This document shows, piece after piece, positions 44,632-54,079 of a DNA stretch of 64,000 nucleotides. The first letter of the stretch is position 1; each line of letters opens with the position of its first letter. Source of the DNA: Nitratireductor sp. XY-223 (GTDB taxonomy: Bacteria > Pseudomonadota > Alphaproteobacteria > Rhizobiales > Rhizobiaceae). A model generated the notes under the pieces. The model made no database searches, was not told where the DNA came from, and was given only the letters and a program-made list of their open reading frames with translations. The stretch is taken from contig NZ_SPNT01000001.1 in the NCBI RefSeq assembly GCF_004959855.1, positions 1,178,001-1,242,000 on the forward strand, in the 5' to 3' direction. A program made the position numbers and the translations under genes.

Positions 44632-45201
44632 ATGAATGACGCATTAAAGACCTATCTCGAGACAAGGCGATCGATCCCCGCCAATATGATGAAGGAACCC
44701 GGCCCCGACCGGGACACCATACAAGAGATGCTGACCCTTGCCACGCGCGTTCCGGATCATGGTAAACTGGCACCTTGGCGGTTCATCGTTTTCCGCGGCG
44801 GCGGACGGGAGAGAATCGGCGCCAGGCTGGCTGAAACCGCGTTGCGCCGGGAGCCCGAAATGCCGGCAGAACGGCGCGAACAGGAAGAGACGCGCATGAC
44901 GCGCGCTCCCGTGGTGATTGCCGTCGTCAGCACCGCGGGCGATCATCCGAAGATTCCGGAATGGGAACAGGTCCTTTCGGCAGGCGCCGTGTGCCTCAAT
45001 CTGTTCATGGCGGCCAATGCCATGGGATTTGCGGCCAACTGGCTGACGGAGTGGTTCAGCTATGACCAGGAAGGGCTCGAAATCCTCGGTGTCGGACCCG
45101 GCGAGCGGATCGCCGGCATGCTGCATGTCGGAACCCCCGATATCCCCCCAACTGAAAGGCCGCGCCCCGATGTCGCCGCGCTGACAACCTGGGTTGAATG
45201 A
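44632..45201 (+). CDS. Nitroreductase family protein
   Basis: FMN-dependent NAD(P)H oxidoreductase of 189 residues, like the YdjA/RutE branch. Visible features are the N-terminal RRSIPANMM stretch (FMN phosphate contact), the RVPDHGKLAPWRFIV motif and the middle segment GAVCLNLFMAANAMGFAANWLTEW. The start at 44632 has AAGGG with 7-base spacing; ATG codons at 44626 and further upstream are possible. It is divergent from the secreted protein gene. The substrate is unknown. Confidence 0.88.
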   Translation: MNDALKTYLETRRSIPANMMKEPGPDRDTIQEMLTLATRVPDHGKLAPWRFIVFRGGGRERIGARLAETALRREPEMPAERREQEETRMTRAPVVIAVVSTAGDHPKIPEWEQVLSAGAVCLNLFMAANAMGFAANWLTEWFSYDQEGLEILGVGPGERIAGMLHVGTPDIPPTERPRPDVAALTTWVE

Positions 45202-45281
45202 ACCGGCGTTGTTGAACCCGCACAGCTCGCGCATATATGCAAGTTGCACGGGACGCCGAAATCGAGGGGAGCAGCCACCCA

Positions 45282-45896
45282 ATGTTCTACGAGGCACATG
45301 AAAACGATCATGGGCTGCGGCATGACCCGTTCAAGGCGCTGGTGTCGCCGCGCCCGATCGGCTGGATCGGCACGTTGAGCGCTGACGGGACGCCCAATCT
45401 GGCGCCCTATTCCTATTTCAACGCCATCGGCGACGGACCCAAGATGGTCATGTTCGCGTCGGACGGGCGCAAGGACACGGTCTCCAACGCAGAGGCCACC
45501 GGCGAGTTCTCCGCCAGCCTTGCCAGCCGGGTGCATGCTGAGAAGGTCAATGCGAGTTCCGTCAACGCGCCGGCCCATGTCGACGAGTTCCAGTATGCCG
45601 GCCTGACGGCCGCTCCGGGCAGAATGGTGGAAGCGCCCCATGTGCGCGAAGCATTCGCGGCACTGGAGTGCAGGGTAGTGGACATATTCCGCCCCAGAAC
45701 CCTGTCGGGCGGCGTTTCCGAGTACATCCTCGTAATCGGACAGGTGGTCGGCATCCATATCGACGAGTCGATCATCACCGACGGCAAGATCGATATGACG
45801 AAGGCCGCGCCGCTGGCAAGGCTGGGGTATCGCGACTACAGCGACGGCGCGCAGACCTTCGAGATGATCAGGCCGACCTGGGACGAGGACGGCTAA
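45282..45896 (+). CDS. Flavin reductase family / FMN-binding split-barrel protein
   Basis: A 204-residue protein with the flavin reductase-like fold: SPRPIGWIGTLSADGTPNLAPYS near residue 26 in two adjacent blocks is the FMN-binding signature. The ATG at 45282 follows GGGGAG; an in-frame start at 45237 would add 15 residues without a ribosome-binding site. It may supply reduced flavin to a monooxygenase, but none is adjacent. It converges with the CitE-like gene. Confidence 0.87.
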   Translation: MFYEAHENDHGLRHDPFKALVSPRPIGWIGTLSADGTPNLAPYSYFNAIGDGPKMVMFASDGRKDTVSNAEATGEFSASLASRVHAEKVNASSVNAPAHVDEFQYAGLTAAPGRMVEAPHVREAFAALECRVVDIFRPRTLSGGVSEYILVIGQVVGIHIDESIITDGKIDMTKAAPLARLGYRDYSDGAQTFEMIRPTWDEDG

Positions 45897-45903
45897 GAGC
45901 GCT

Positions 45904-46794
45904 CTAAACGATCCCCGCCATCCGTGCCCGCTCGAGGATCTTCAGCGACTGCTTCAGGTGCGGCCGGTCGATCATCTGGCCGTCGAGACTGAGCACGCCG
46001 GCGTCTTCTCCGGCCTGTTCGAACAGTTCCACAATGCGCCGGGCTTTTTCCACGGCGGCGTCCGACGGGGTGAAGATGCGGTTGATGACCTCGACCTGCG
46101 ACGGATGGATCGCCATCTTTCCTGAAAAGCCGTCCCGGACGGCGTCACGGCACTCGCTCTCAAGGCCGTCCTGGTTCCTGAAGTCGACGAAGACGGTGTC
46201 GACCGCCTCGACACCGGCGGCGGCCGCGCCGACCAGGGTCACGGTCCGGGCGTAGCGGAACAGGTCCGTATAGTGCCCGTTCTCGTCGCGGTTGGTTTCG
46301 ACACCGATATCGGCCGACAGATCCTCTCCGCCCCACGACAATGTCTTCAGACGGTCCGAGACGGAAGCGTAGGTGCCGGCGTTGAGCGTACCCTTCGCGG
46401 TTTCCGTCACGAGCGCGTGGATATCGGTCTGCCCCTCCGCCATGCCGGCTTCCGCCTCATGGACGGCAATCAGTGCGGACAGGTTCTGCACGTCGGCGCC
46501 ATGTTCGCATTTCGGCAACAGCACGCCGTCGGGCCGCGCCGCGACGATCGCGGCAAGATCGTCCTCGACCATTCCGGAGCCTAGCGGATTGACACGAACA
46601 ACGAGACCCGGCGTATCCGGTGCTGCGTTCTTGCGCGCGTCGGTAATAAAATCGCGCGCCATCTGCCGGGCAACCGGCTTTTGGGACGCGGAAACGGAAT
46701 CCTCGAGATCGATCAGCAGGCAATCGGCACCGCTGGTCAGCGACTTTTCGAGTTTTCGTTGCGAATCGCCTGGAACAAAAAGATAGGAGCGCAC
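45904..46794 (-). CDS. CitE-like CoA ester lyase (HpcH/HpaI family)
   Basis: A 296-residue TIM-barrel lyase that cleaves or forms a C-C bond next to a CoA thioester; malyl-CoA, beta-methylmalyl-CoA or citryl-CoA are the known classes. Visible motifs are the start RSYLFVPGD, the metal and acid region LLIDLEDSVSASQKP near residue 27, and GFSGKMAIHPSQVEVIN near residue 222. The MaoC gene starts upstream and its stop is 2 bases before this start, so the two probably perform consecutive steps, such as hydration then cleavage of an unsaturated CoA ester. Confidence 0.88.
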   Translation of the reverse strand: MRSYLFVPGDSQRKLEKSLTSGADCLLIDLEDSVSASQKPVARQMARDFITDARKNAAPDTPGLVVRVNPLGSGMVEDDLAAIVAARPDGVLLPKCEHGADVQNLSALIAVHEAEAGMAEGQTDIHALVTETAKGTLNAGTYASVSDRLKTLSWGGEDLSADIGVETNRDENGHYTDLFRYARTVTLVGAAAAGVEAVDTVFVDFRNQDGLESECRDAVRDGFSGKMAIHPSQVEVINRIFTPSDAAVEKARRIVELFEQAGEDAGVLSLDGQMIDRPHLKQSLKILERARMAGIV

Positions 46795-46796
46795 CG

Positions 46797-47249
46797 TTAC
46801 ACCGCCTTTTTACGCATCATCGCCTGGCGCCGGCACTTGGCCACCAGCACGTCGTTCTGATTGTAGCCCCGGTGCTCGAACTCGACGATGCCCCGGTCGT
46901 TCTTGGATTTCGACTCGCGGACGGAGATGATTTCCGTCTCGACGCGCAGCGTGTCGCCGTGGAACATCGGGTGCGGGAAGACCACATCGGTCATGCCGAG
47001 ATTGCCGATCGTTGTTCCTATCGTCGTGTCGTTGACGGAGATGCCGATCAATAAACCCAATGTAAACAAAGAGTTGACAAGTGGTTTTCCCCATTCGGTC
47101 TTTGCCGCGAAGTCGAAATCGATGTGCAAAGGCTGCGGGTTCAGCGTCATGTTCGAAAACAACATATTGTCGCTTTCGGTGATGGTTCTGCGCAACTGGT
47201 GCTGGATCACCTGACCCGGCGAAAACTCCTGCAGATATAATCCTGGCAT
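46797..47249 (-). CDS. MaoC family (R)-enoyl-CoA hydratase-like protein
   Basis: A 150-residue single hot-dog fold protein. The hydratase 2 motif region is visible as NPQPLHIDFDFAAKTEWGKPLVNSLFTLGL near residues 37-66, with the His/Asp catalytic surroundings. The ATG at 47249 has GGAGGG with 6-base spacing; the frame stays open upstream but without protein-like sequence. Mesaconyl-CoA hydratases of the ethylmalonyl-CoA pathway are about twice as long, so this is not that enzyme. Confidence 0.85.
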   Translation of the reverse strand: MPGLYLQEFSPGQVIQHQLRRTITESDNMLFSNMTLNPQPLHIDFDFAAKTEWGKPLVNSLFTLGLLIGISVNDTTIGTTIGNLGMTDVVFPHPMFHGDTLRVETEIISVRESKSKNDRGIVEFEHRGYNQNDVLVAKCRRQAMMRKKAV

Positions 47250-47385
47250 TAAGGGCCCTCCGTTTGGCCGGCAAAATAGGCGAGGGCTGAAATGGCCGCA
47301 AGCGGTTAACGGATATAGTGAACCGATCGTAAACCTTTTGCTTCTACGGTCCGCTTTACTGAGGTAGCGACCGTGGAATTTCTGA

Positions 47386-48522
47386 ATGATTGTCCGAAAA
47401 TTTTTGCAATGGTCCGAAACGGCGGGTTCTAGGGACAGGGCACGCGCGGCAAGTGCGCTCGCACGCGCCTTTGTCATGAGCGAATTGTCCATCGAGGAGA
47501 CGCGGGCGGCGGAAGCGGCCATGGCGCTGTTGCTCGACGATCCGTCCCCGAAGGTGCGTCAATCCATGGCCGAGGCGCTGGCCAGCAGCGAGAAGGCTCC
47601 GCGCTCCGTGATATGCAGCCTTGCAAGGGACCAGATCGAAGTGGCCGGCGTTGTCGTCTGTTGCTCGCCGGTACTCAGGGAACAGGATCTGGTTGATCTC
47701 GCTGCGGACGGCAGACCCGGCATTCAAAGCGCGATCGCAAACCGCCAGGACCTCGGCCCGGCCGTGTGCGCCGCCCTGGCCGAAGTCGCCGGCCGACATC
47801 CCATCTCGGAGATGCTGGACAATCTGACGGCGCGCGTCGCGAAAGTCTCCTTGCGCCGGATCACAGAGCGCTTCGGGGAGCAGGCCGAACTGCGCGCCCG
47901 CTTGCTGGAGCGTGGCGATCTTCCCTGCGATGTCCGCCACGCGCTGATCATGAAGGTCGGCGACGCGCTGGCGCAATCGAATTTCGTTGCCGGCGTGATC
48001 GGACGCAACCGTGTCGAGCGCATCATGGACGACGCCTGCCAGTCGGCGACGCTGCAGCTTGCCGGCAACATCACGGGCGAAGAGGTTCCCGCCCTGGTTG
48101 AGCATCTGCGCATTGCCGGCAGGTTGACCCCGGCATTCCTCATGCACACGCTCTGCATCGGCAATATCGAGTTTTTTGCAGCAGCGATCGGCTGTGTCTC
48201 GGGCGTCAGCGACGACCGGGTCCGCAGTATTCTCGTCGACGGCCGCCGCAATGCGATCCTCGCGCTTTACACGTCCGCTGGCCTGGACAGCACGGTTGCG
48301 GGGGTCTTCGTTTCCGCGACACTGTTGTGGCGCCGTGCGACCCGGCTCGACACAACTCCCAGCGCCCTGCGGATCACAGAATCGCTCGTTGAAGAGTACG
48401 CGCGCGCAGGCGAGGGCGGCGCTGTCGCCGAACTGCTTTCGTTGGTCGAACGCATGAACCTGGAGTTCCGGCGCCAGGCAGCGAAAGATTATGCGGTTTC
48501 AATGACTTACGAGGCGGCTTAG
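47386..48522 (+). CDS. DUF2336 domain protein
   Basis: A 378-residue, all-helical cytoplasmic protein of the alphaproteobacterial DUF2336 family. Repeated helical units (for example the LLLDDPSPKVRQSMAEAL stretch near residue 50) suggest a HEAT-like solenoid. No catalytic motif is visible and function is unknown; some family members have been linked to regulation of cell cycle or motility. Confidence 0.85.
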   Translation: MIVRKFLQWSETAGSRDRARAASALARAFVMSELSIEETRAAEAAMALLLDDPSPKVRQSMAEALASSEKAPRSVICSLARDQIEVAGVVVCCSPVLREQDLVDLAADGRPGIQSAIANRQDLGPAVCAALAEVAGRHPISEMLDNLTARVAKVSLRRITERFGEQAELRARLLERGDLPCDVRHALIMKVGDALAQSNFVAGVIGRNRVERIMDDACQSATLQLAGNITGEEVPALVEHLRIAGRLTPAFLMHTLCIGNIEFFAAAIGCVSGVSDDRVRSILVDGRRNAILALYTSAGLDSTVAGVFVSATLLWRRATRLDTTPSALRITESLVEEYARAGEGGAVAELLSLVERMNLEFRRQAAKDYAVSMTYEAA

Positions 48523-48538
48523 CGGCGCCGAATTCCGA

Positions 48539-50620
48539 TCAGATATCCAGGTCGTCGACGAATTCGGCGCGTTCCTGGATAAACTGGAACCGGGCATCCG
48601 CCTTCGTTCCCATCAAATTGTCGACCGTCTTGCGGGTGTCATCGGCGATCGCTTCATCGATCTCCACCCGCAGAAGCGTGCGCTTGTCCGGATGCATGGT
48701 CGTTTCCTTCAGCTGCGCCGGCAGCATTTCGCCGAGGCCCTTGAAGCGGCCGATATCGATCTTGCCCTTGCCCTTGAACTCGGTCTCGAGAAGCTCCGCC
48801 CTGTGGAGGTCGTCCCTGGCGTAAAGGGTCTTGCCGCCCTGGGTGATGCGGTAGAGCGGCGGCACGGCCAGATACAGATGTCCTTCCCGGATCAGTTCCG
48901 GCATCTCCTGGTAGAAGAATGTGATCAACAGGGAGGCGATGTGGGCGCCGTCGACATCGGCGTCGGTCATGATGATGACCCGGTCGTAACGCAGATCCTG
49001 TTCGCGGTATTTCGACCGGGTTCCGCAGCCGAGGGCCTGCACGATATCGGCGATCTGCTGGTTGGCGCCGAGCTTGTCCCGGCCGGCGCTTGCCACGTTG
49101 AGGATCTTGCCGCGCAAGGGCAATATGGCCTGATTGGCCCGGTTGCGGGCCTGCTTCGCCGAACCGCCTGCCGAGTCACCCTCGACAATGAAAAGCTCGG
49201 CCCCGGCCGCAGCGTTTTGCGAACAGTCGGCAAGCTTACCGGGAAGCCGCAGCTTGCGCACCGCGCTCTTGCGGCTGACTTCCTTTTCCTTGCGGCGGCG
49301 GACGCGCTCATCCGCGCGCTCCATCACCCAGTCAAGCAGCTTGGCGGCCTCTTGCGGCGAGTCGGCAAGAAAGTGGTCGAAGGGATCGCGCACGGCGTTT
49401 TCGACAATGCGCTGCGCCTCGACCGTTGCCAGCTTGTCCTTCGTCTGGCCGACGAATTCCGGTTCGCGCACGAAGACCGACAACATGCCGGCCAGCGAGA
49501 TCATCACGTCGTCCGTGGTGATGATCGAGGCGCGCTTGTTGCCGGTGAGCTCCGCATAGGCCTTGAGACCGCGGGTCAGCGCCAGGCGGAAGCCGGCTTC
49601 ATGGGTGCCGCCTTCAGGGGTGGGTACGGTGTTGCAGTAGGAGTTGATGAACGCGTCGCCCGTGTACCAGGTAACCGCCCATTCGACGGTGCCGTGGCCG
49701 CCGGTCTTTTCCGAACGGCCGAAGAAGATGTCGCGGGTGACCTTGTGTTCCGGCCCGATGCTGGCATCGAGATAGTCCTTGAGGCCGCCGGGGAAGTGGA
49801 AACTCGCCTTGGCCGGTATCTCGCTCTTTTCGTCCAGCAGCGACGGATCGCATGTCCAGCGGATCTCGACCCCGCCGAAAAGATAGGCCTTGGACCGCGC
49901 CATCTTGAAAAGCCTGGCCGGTTCGAAACGGGCACTCTTGCCGAAAATCTCCGCGTCAGGGTGGAAACGGACCCTGGTGCCGCGCCGGTTGTGGACTTCG
50001 CCCAGGTCCTGCAGTTTTCCCTTTGCCAGGCCACGCGAGAAATCCTGGCGGTAGAGACGCCGGTTGCGCGCGACTTCCACTTCAAGATGATCGGACAGCG
50101 CGTTGACGACGGAGACGCCGACGCCATGGAGGCCGCCGGAGGTCTCGTAGACCTTGGAATCGAACTTTCCGCCGGCGTGAAGCGTGGTCATGATGACCTC
50201 AAGCGCCGACTTGTTCTTGTATTTCGGATGCGGGTCGACGGGTATGCCGCGCCCATTGTCGGTGACGTTCAGAAAACCGTCGGCTTCCAGTTCGACCTCG
50301 ATCACCTTGGCGTGGCCGGCCACGGCCTCGTCCATGGCATTGTCGATGACCTCGGCAAACAGGTGGTGCAGCGCCTTGGCGTCGGTTCCGCCAATATACA
50401 TGCCGGGCCTGCGCCGAACCGGTTCCAGGCCTTCAAGGACCTCGATGTCGGAGGCCGAGTAACCAGCTTCCGCATTGTCTGTCATCGCTGCTGCCTTGCT
50501 TGAGCGTTTCCGCTTCGATCCGGATCGCGGTCCGGACTTGCCGATTTCCTTGTCGTTTGTCGCGCCGTCCGACGCCTGCGACGCGCTGAGGCCGGAGAAA
50601 AGATCGGTGTTATCGTCCAT
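48539..50620 (-). CDS. parE: DNA topoisomerase IV subunit B
   Basis: ATPase subunit of topoisomerase IV, which separates replicated chromosomes. The 693 residues start with a polar Lys/Ser-rich arm of about 45, then the GHKL ATPase domain (EVIDNAMDEAVAGH, NGRGIPVDPHP, and the GGLHGVGVSVVNAL lid), the transducer domain, and the Toprim domain with EGDSAGGSAKQARNR and the DADVDGAHI metal site. Length and the missing C-terminal insert fit ParE rather than GyrB. The partner parC is not in the window. Confidence 0.93.
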   Translation of the reverse strand: MDDNTDLFSGLSASQASDGATNDKEIGKSGPRSGSKRKRSSKAAAMTDNAEAGYSASDIEVLEGLEPVRRRPGMYIGGTDAKALHHLFAEVIDNAMDEAVAGHAKVIEVELEADGFLNVTDNGRGIPVDPHPKYKNKSALEVIMTTLHAGGKFDSKVYETSGGLHGVGVSVVNALSDHLEVEVARNRRLYRQDFSRGLAKGKLQDLGEVHNRRGTRVRFHPDAEIFGKSARFEPARLFKMARSKAYLFGGVEIRWTCDPSLLDEKSEIPAKASFHFPGGLKDYLDASIGPEHKVTRDIFFGRSEKTGGHGTVEWAVTWYTGDAFINSYCNTVPTPEGGTHEAGFRLALTRGLKAYAELTGNKRASIITTDDVMISLAGMLSVFVREPEFVGQTKDKLATVEAQRIVENAVRDPFDHFLADSPQEAAKLLDWVMERADERVRRRKEKEVSRKSAVRKLRLPGKLADCSQNAAAGAELFIVEGDSAGGSAKQARNRANQAILPLRGKILNVASAGRDKLGANQQIADIVQALGCGTRSKYREQDLRYDRVIIMTDADVDGAHIASLLITFFYQEMPELIREGHLYLAVPPLYRITQGGKTLYARDDLHRAELLETEFKGKGKIDIGRFKGLGEMLPAQLKETTMHPDKRTLLRVEIDEAIADDTRKTVDNLMGTKADARFQFIQERAEFVDDLDI

Positions 50621-50875
50621 TGAGCAGGCGGGCCCTCGTCATTCCGTACCGAAACTGCCCGACCCGGGTATCCGACTGGACAATTTCGATGATTCGCATC
50701 TGCCCGAGTCTGCCAGAATCATGTCCCCGTTGCGAGCGTATAGGCATGCCCGGACCGCATAAACGCGGCCTTCTGGGTCGATTTCGCATCGGAAACCGGC
50801 CAAATGGCGGCCCGGGCGGACATCAACCGCCCGGATCACCCGCTCTGGTCTGCTTTTCCAGTACGCGCAGGCCCG

Positions 50876-52168
50876 TCAGGAGCGGCTGGAAATCGGAACA
50901 TAATCGCGGCTCGTCTCGCCCGTGTAGAGCTGGCGGGGACGACCGATGCGCTGATGGGGATCCTCGATCATCTCCTTCCACTGCGCGATCCAGCCGACCG
51001 TGCGGGCGAGGGCGAACAGCACCGTGAACATGGTGGTCGGGAAGCCGAGCGCTTTCAAGGTGATGCCCGAATAGAAGTCGATATTCGGATAGAGCTTCTT
51101 GTCGATGAAGTACTCGTCGGTGAGCGCGATGCGTTCCAGCTCGATCGCAACATCCAGAAGCGGGTCGTCCTTGATGCCGAGCTCGGCCAGGACCTCATGC
51201 GTCGTCTTCTGCATGATCTTGGCGCGCGGATCGTAGTTCTTGTAGACCCGGTGGCCGAAGCCCATCAGGCGGAAGGGATCGTCATGATCCTTGGCGCGGG
51301 CGATGAATTCGGGAATGTTGTCGACCGATCCGATTTCGGAAAGCATGTTCAGCGCGGCCTCGTTGGCGCCACCATGGGCCGGGCCCCAAAGGCAGGCAAT
51401 GCCGGCGGCAATGCAGGCAAACGGGTTGGCGCCGGACGAGCCGGCCAACCGGACCGTTGATGTGGATGCGTTCTGCTCGTGATCGGCATGCAGGATGAAA
51501 ATCCGGTCCATGGCGCGGGCAAGCACCGGGTTGACGACATATTCCTCGCAGGGGACCGCGAAACACATGTGCAGGAAATTGGACGCATAATCGAGGTCGT
51601 TCTTCGGATAAACAAAGGGCTGGCCGATATGGTACTTGTAGGCCATTGCGGCAATGGTCGGCATTTTCGCGATCATGCGCAGGCTCGCGACCATGCGCTG
51701 GTGCGGATCGGTGATGTCGGTCGAGTCATGGTAGAAGGCCGAAAGCGCGCCGACCACGCCGCACATGATGGCCATCGGATGCGCGTCACGACGGAATCCG
51801 GTGAAGAAGCGCGACATCTGTTCGTGGATCATGGTGTGACGGGTGACACGGTAGTCGAAGTCGGCCTTCTGCGCCTTGGTCGGCAGTTCGCCGTAAAGAA
51901 GAAGGTAGCAGACTTCGAGGAAATCGCCGTGCTCGGCCAGCTGGTCGATCGGATAACCGCGGTGTAAAAGCACACCGGCTTCGCCGTCAATATAGGTTAT
52001 CTTGGATTCGCATGAGGCCGTTGACGTAAATCCGGGGTCGTAGGTAAAGGAGCCTGTTTCCCTGTACAGGCTCGCGATATCAATGACATCCGGACCGACC
52101 GATCCGCCGCGGACCTGCAGTTCGATGTCATTGCCATCGACAGAGAGCTTCGCCTTCGATTCCGTCAT
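50876..52168 (-). CDS. gltA: Citrate synthase
   Basis: Condenses acetyl-CoA with oxaloacetate. The 430 residues are the type II hexameric form, with motifs [10 protein letters not shown] near residue 72, [14 protein letters not shown] with a catalytic histidine near residue 225, [12 protein letters not shown] with the second, and [15 protein letters not shown] with the third region and the aspartate further on. An AGGGGA site precedes the ATG. Neighbouring gltX and lexA are in the common rhizobial order. Confidence 0.96.
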   Translation of the reverse strand: MTESKAKLSVDGNDIELQVRGGSVGPDVIDIASLYRETGSFTYDPGFTSTASCESKITYIDGEAGVLLHRGYPIDQLAEHGDFLEVCYLLLYGELPTKAQKADFDYRVTRHTMIHEQMSRFFTGFRRDAHPMAIMCGVVGALSAFYHDSTDITDPHQRMVASLRMIAKMPTIAAMAYKYHIGQPFVYPKNDLDYASNFLHMCFAVPCEEYVVNPVLARAMDRIFILHADHEQNASTSTVRLAGSSGANPFACIAAGIACLWGPAHGGANEAALNMLSEIGSVDNIPEFIARAKDHDDPFRLMGFGHRVYKNYDPRAKIMQKTTHEVLAELGIKDDPLLDVAIELERIALTDEYFIDKKLYPNIDFYSGITLKALGFPTTMFTVLFALARTVGWIAQWKEMIEDPHQRIGRPRQLYTGETSRDYVPISSRS

Positions 52169-52508
52169 ATTGGTCCCCTTTTAATATCATTCATAACACG
52201 ACCCTTGGCGGCTACCGCGGATCAAACCGAAACAACGTGCGCCGTTGCTAGCCGATTTCGCACGCGCTGCCAAGCTAGGCATTGGTGTAATTGTGCGCTG
52301 CAGCGTGATCCGGGAAGCAATGGATCACACACGAGGCGCCTCTGCCAAGCGGTTGCAGCAGGACGCTAAATTGACCGGCCAACGGCCATTATTGAGCGGG
52401 ACGCATCGCAGGTAATGCCAGAAACCGCACGTTATCGTGAAACCCGCAAGCCGTCCGCTGGTGGGTAAATACCGCACTGCACCGTAAATATCCAGTGTTT
52501 GGAACCAG
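52169..52508. other. 340-base region without a recognised gene
   Basis: It lies between the gltA start and the gltX stop, both on the minus strand, and should contain the gltA promoter. I found no tRNA-like fold, clear promoter pair or T-tract terminator. The gltA ribosome-binding site is at its left edge. Confidence 0.45.
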
Positions 52509-53930
52509 TCAGTTCAACTGGTCGCTAATCCGGCCCAGCGCCTCGTCGCGGCCGAGCACGGCGATCACGTCGAACACGCCGGGCGAGGTGGTCCTGCCGG
52601 TCAGCGCGGCGCGCAGGGGCTGTGCCACCTTGCCGAGCTTCAGTTCATGCGCGTCGGCGAATTCCCTGATCGCTGTTTCCAGCGGTTCGATCTGCCAGTC
52701 GACCACAGTTTCCAGTATCGGAAACAATTGCCGCAGCACATCGCGCCCGCCTTCGGCAAGGATCTTCTCGGCCTTTTCCTCGTTGTGCAATGGACGTTCG
52801 GCGAACAGGAAGCGGGCGCCGTCGGCGAGATCGACAAGTGTCCTGGCGCGCTCTTTGAGGCCCGGCATAGCCGTTTTCAGCCGCGCGACGGTCTCAGGCG
52901 TCAGACGCTCTTCGAAGTATGCTCCGTTTTCCATGTAGGGGAAGAAGCCGAGCAGTGCTTCAACGAGATCATCGTCATCGCCATTGCGCACATAGTGGCC
53001 GTTGATCGCTTCAAGCTTCTTGATGTCGAAGCGCGCGGCGCCTTTGTTGACATGGGCGATGTCGAACCACTCGATCATCTGCTTCATGGAAATGATCTCG
53101 TCGTCGCCATGGCTCCAGCCGAGCCGCACGAGATAATTGCACAGGGCCTCTGGAAGATAGCCCATCTCCCGGTAGGCCTCCGCACCGAGCGCGCCGTGGC
53201 GCTTGGAGAGTTTGGCACCGTCAGGGCCGTGGATCAGCGGGATGTGCGCCATATTGGGCACCGGCCAGCCCATGGCCTCGTAGATCACCGTCTGACGGGC
53301 CGCATTGGTCAGGTGGTCGTCGCCGCGGATGATGTCGGTCACGCCCATGTCGTGGTCGTCGACCACGACGGCCAGCATGTAGGTCGGGTTCCCGTCCGAA
53401 CGCAGGATGATGAAGTCGTCGAGGTCGGCATTGGGAAACGAGACTTCGCCCTGCACCTTGTCGGCAACCGTCGTGTCGCCCTGGCGCGGCGCCTTGATGC
53501 GGATGGCCGGAACGGCACCATCCGGGGCTTCGGACGGATCGCGGTCGCGCCATCGGCCGTCGTAGCGCGGCGGGCGTCCTTCGGCGCGTGCCTTGTCGCG
53601 CATCTCCTCAAGTTCCTGGGGCGTCGCGTAGCATCTGTAGGCCTTGCCGGCCACGAGCAGTTGTTCAACCACCTCGCGGTGGCGTTCGACCCGCGCATAC
53701 TGGGAAATCGCGTCGCCGTCCCAGGACAGGCCAAGCCATTCGAGGCCGTCCTTGATCGCCGCGACGGCCTCCTCGGAATAGCGGCTGCGATCGGTGTCCT
53801 CGATGCGCAGCAGCATCTTGCCGCCCCGGTTTCTCGCATAAAGCCAGTTGAACAATGCGGTCCGGGCGCCGCCGATATGCAGAAATCCGGTCGGCGAGGG
53901 TGCGAAACGGGTAATGACTTCTCCGGACAT
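52509..53930 (-). CDS. gltX: Glutamyl-tRNA synthetase
   Basis: Class I synthetase, 473 residues. The HIGH-type motif is in [16 protein letters not shown] near residue 10 and the KMSKS-type motif is KLSKRHG near residue 244; the C-terminal helical anticodon-binding domain follows (about 325-473). The ATG at 53930 has AGGA with 7-base spacing; ATG codons at 53975 and 53984 in frame are less likely. Divergent comEC starts 149 bases away. Confidence 0.96.
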   Translation of the reverse strand: MSGEVITRFAPSPTGFLHIGGARTALFNWLYARNRGGKMLLRIEDTDRSRYSEEAVAAIKDGLEWLGLSWDGDAISQYARVERHREVVEQLLVAGKAYRCYATPQELEEMRDKARAEGRPPRYDGRWRDRDPSEAPDGAVPAIRIKAPRQGDTTVADKVQGEVSFPNADLDDFIILRSDGNPTYMLAVVVDDHDMGVTDIIRGDDHLTNAARQTVIYEAMGWPVPNMAHIPLIHGPDGAKLSKRHGALGAEAYREMGYLPEALCNYLVRLGWSHGDDEIISMKQMIEWFDIAHVNKGAARFDIKKLEAINGHYVRNGDDDDLVEALLGFFPYMENGAYFEERLTPETVARLKTAMPGLKERARTLVDLADGARFLFAERPLHNEEKAEKILAEGGRDVLRQLFPILETVVDWQIEPLETAIREFADAHELKLGKVAQPLRAALTGRTTSPGVFDVIAVLGRDEALGRISDQLN

Positions 53931-54079
53931 GGAGGTTTCCTGTTTGTTGCAGACTGTCTGGAACTCGGCGCTCATGTAACACACACCGGTCAGAGTGCAA
54001 GGCCTCCGGGGGCGGCTTTGCCGGCGAAGCGTTGCTGTGTAGGATCGAGGCGGCAGAGCAGGGGTAAGGCATCGGTTCC

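Noticed and set aside
48692-50503. 603-codon open frame antisense to parE
   Set aside because: Codon-bias shadow of parE, with no domain or start signal.
48539-50620. Calling the topoisomerase gene gyrB
   Set aside because: Length, lack of the GyrB C-terminal insert and the ending resemble ParE.
52169-52508. Possible tRNA or small RNA gene between gltA and gltX
   Set aside because: No cloverleaf, T-loop consensus or terminator could be found by eye.
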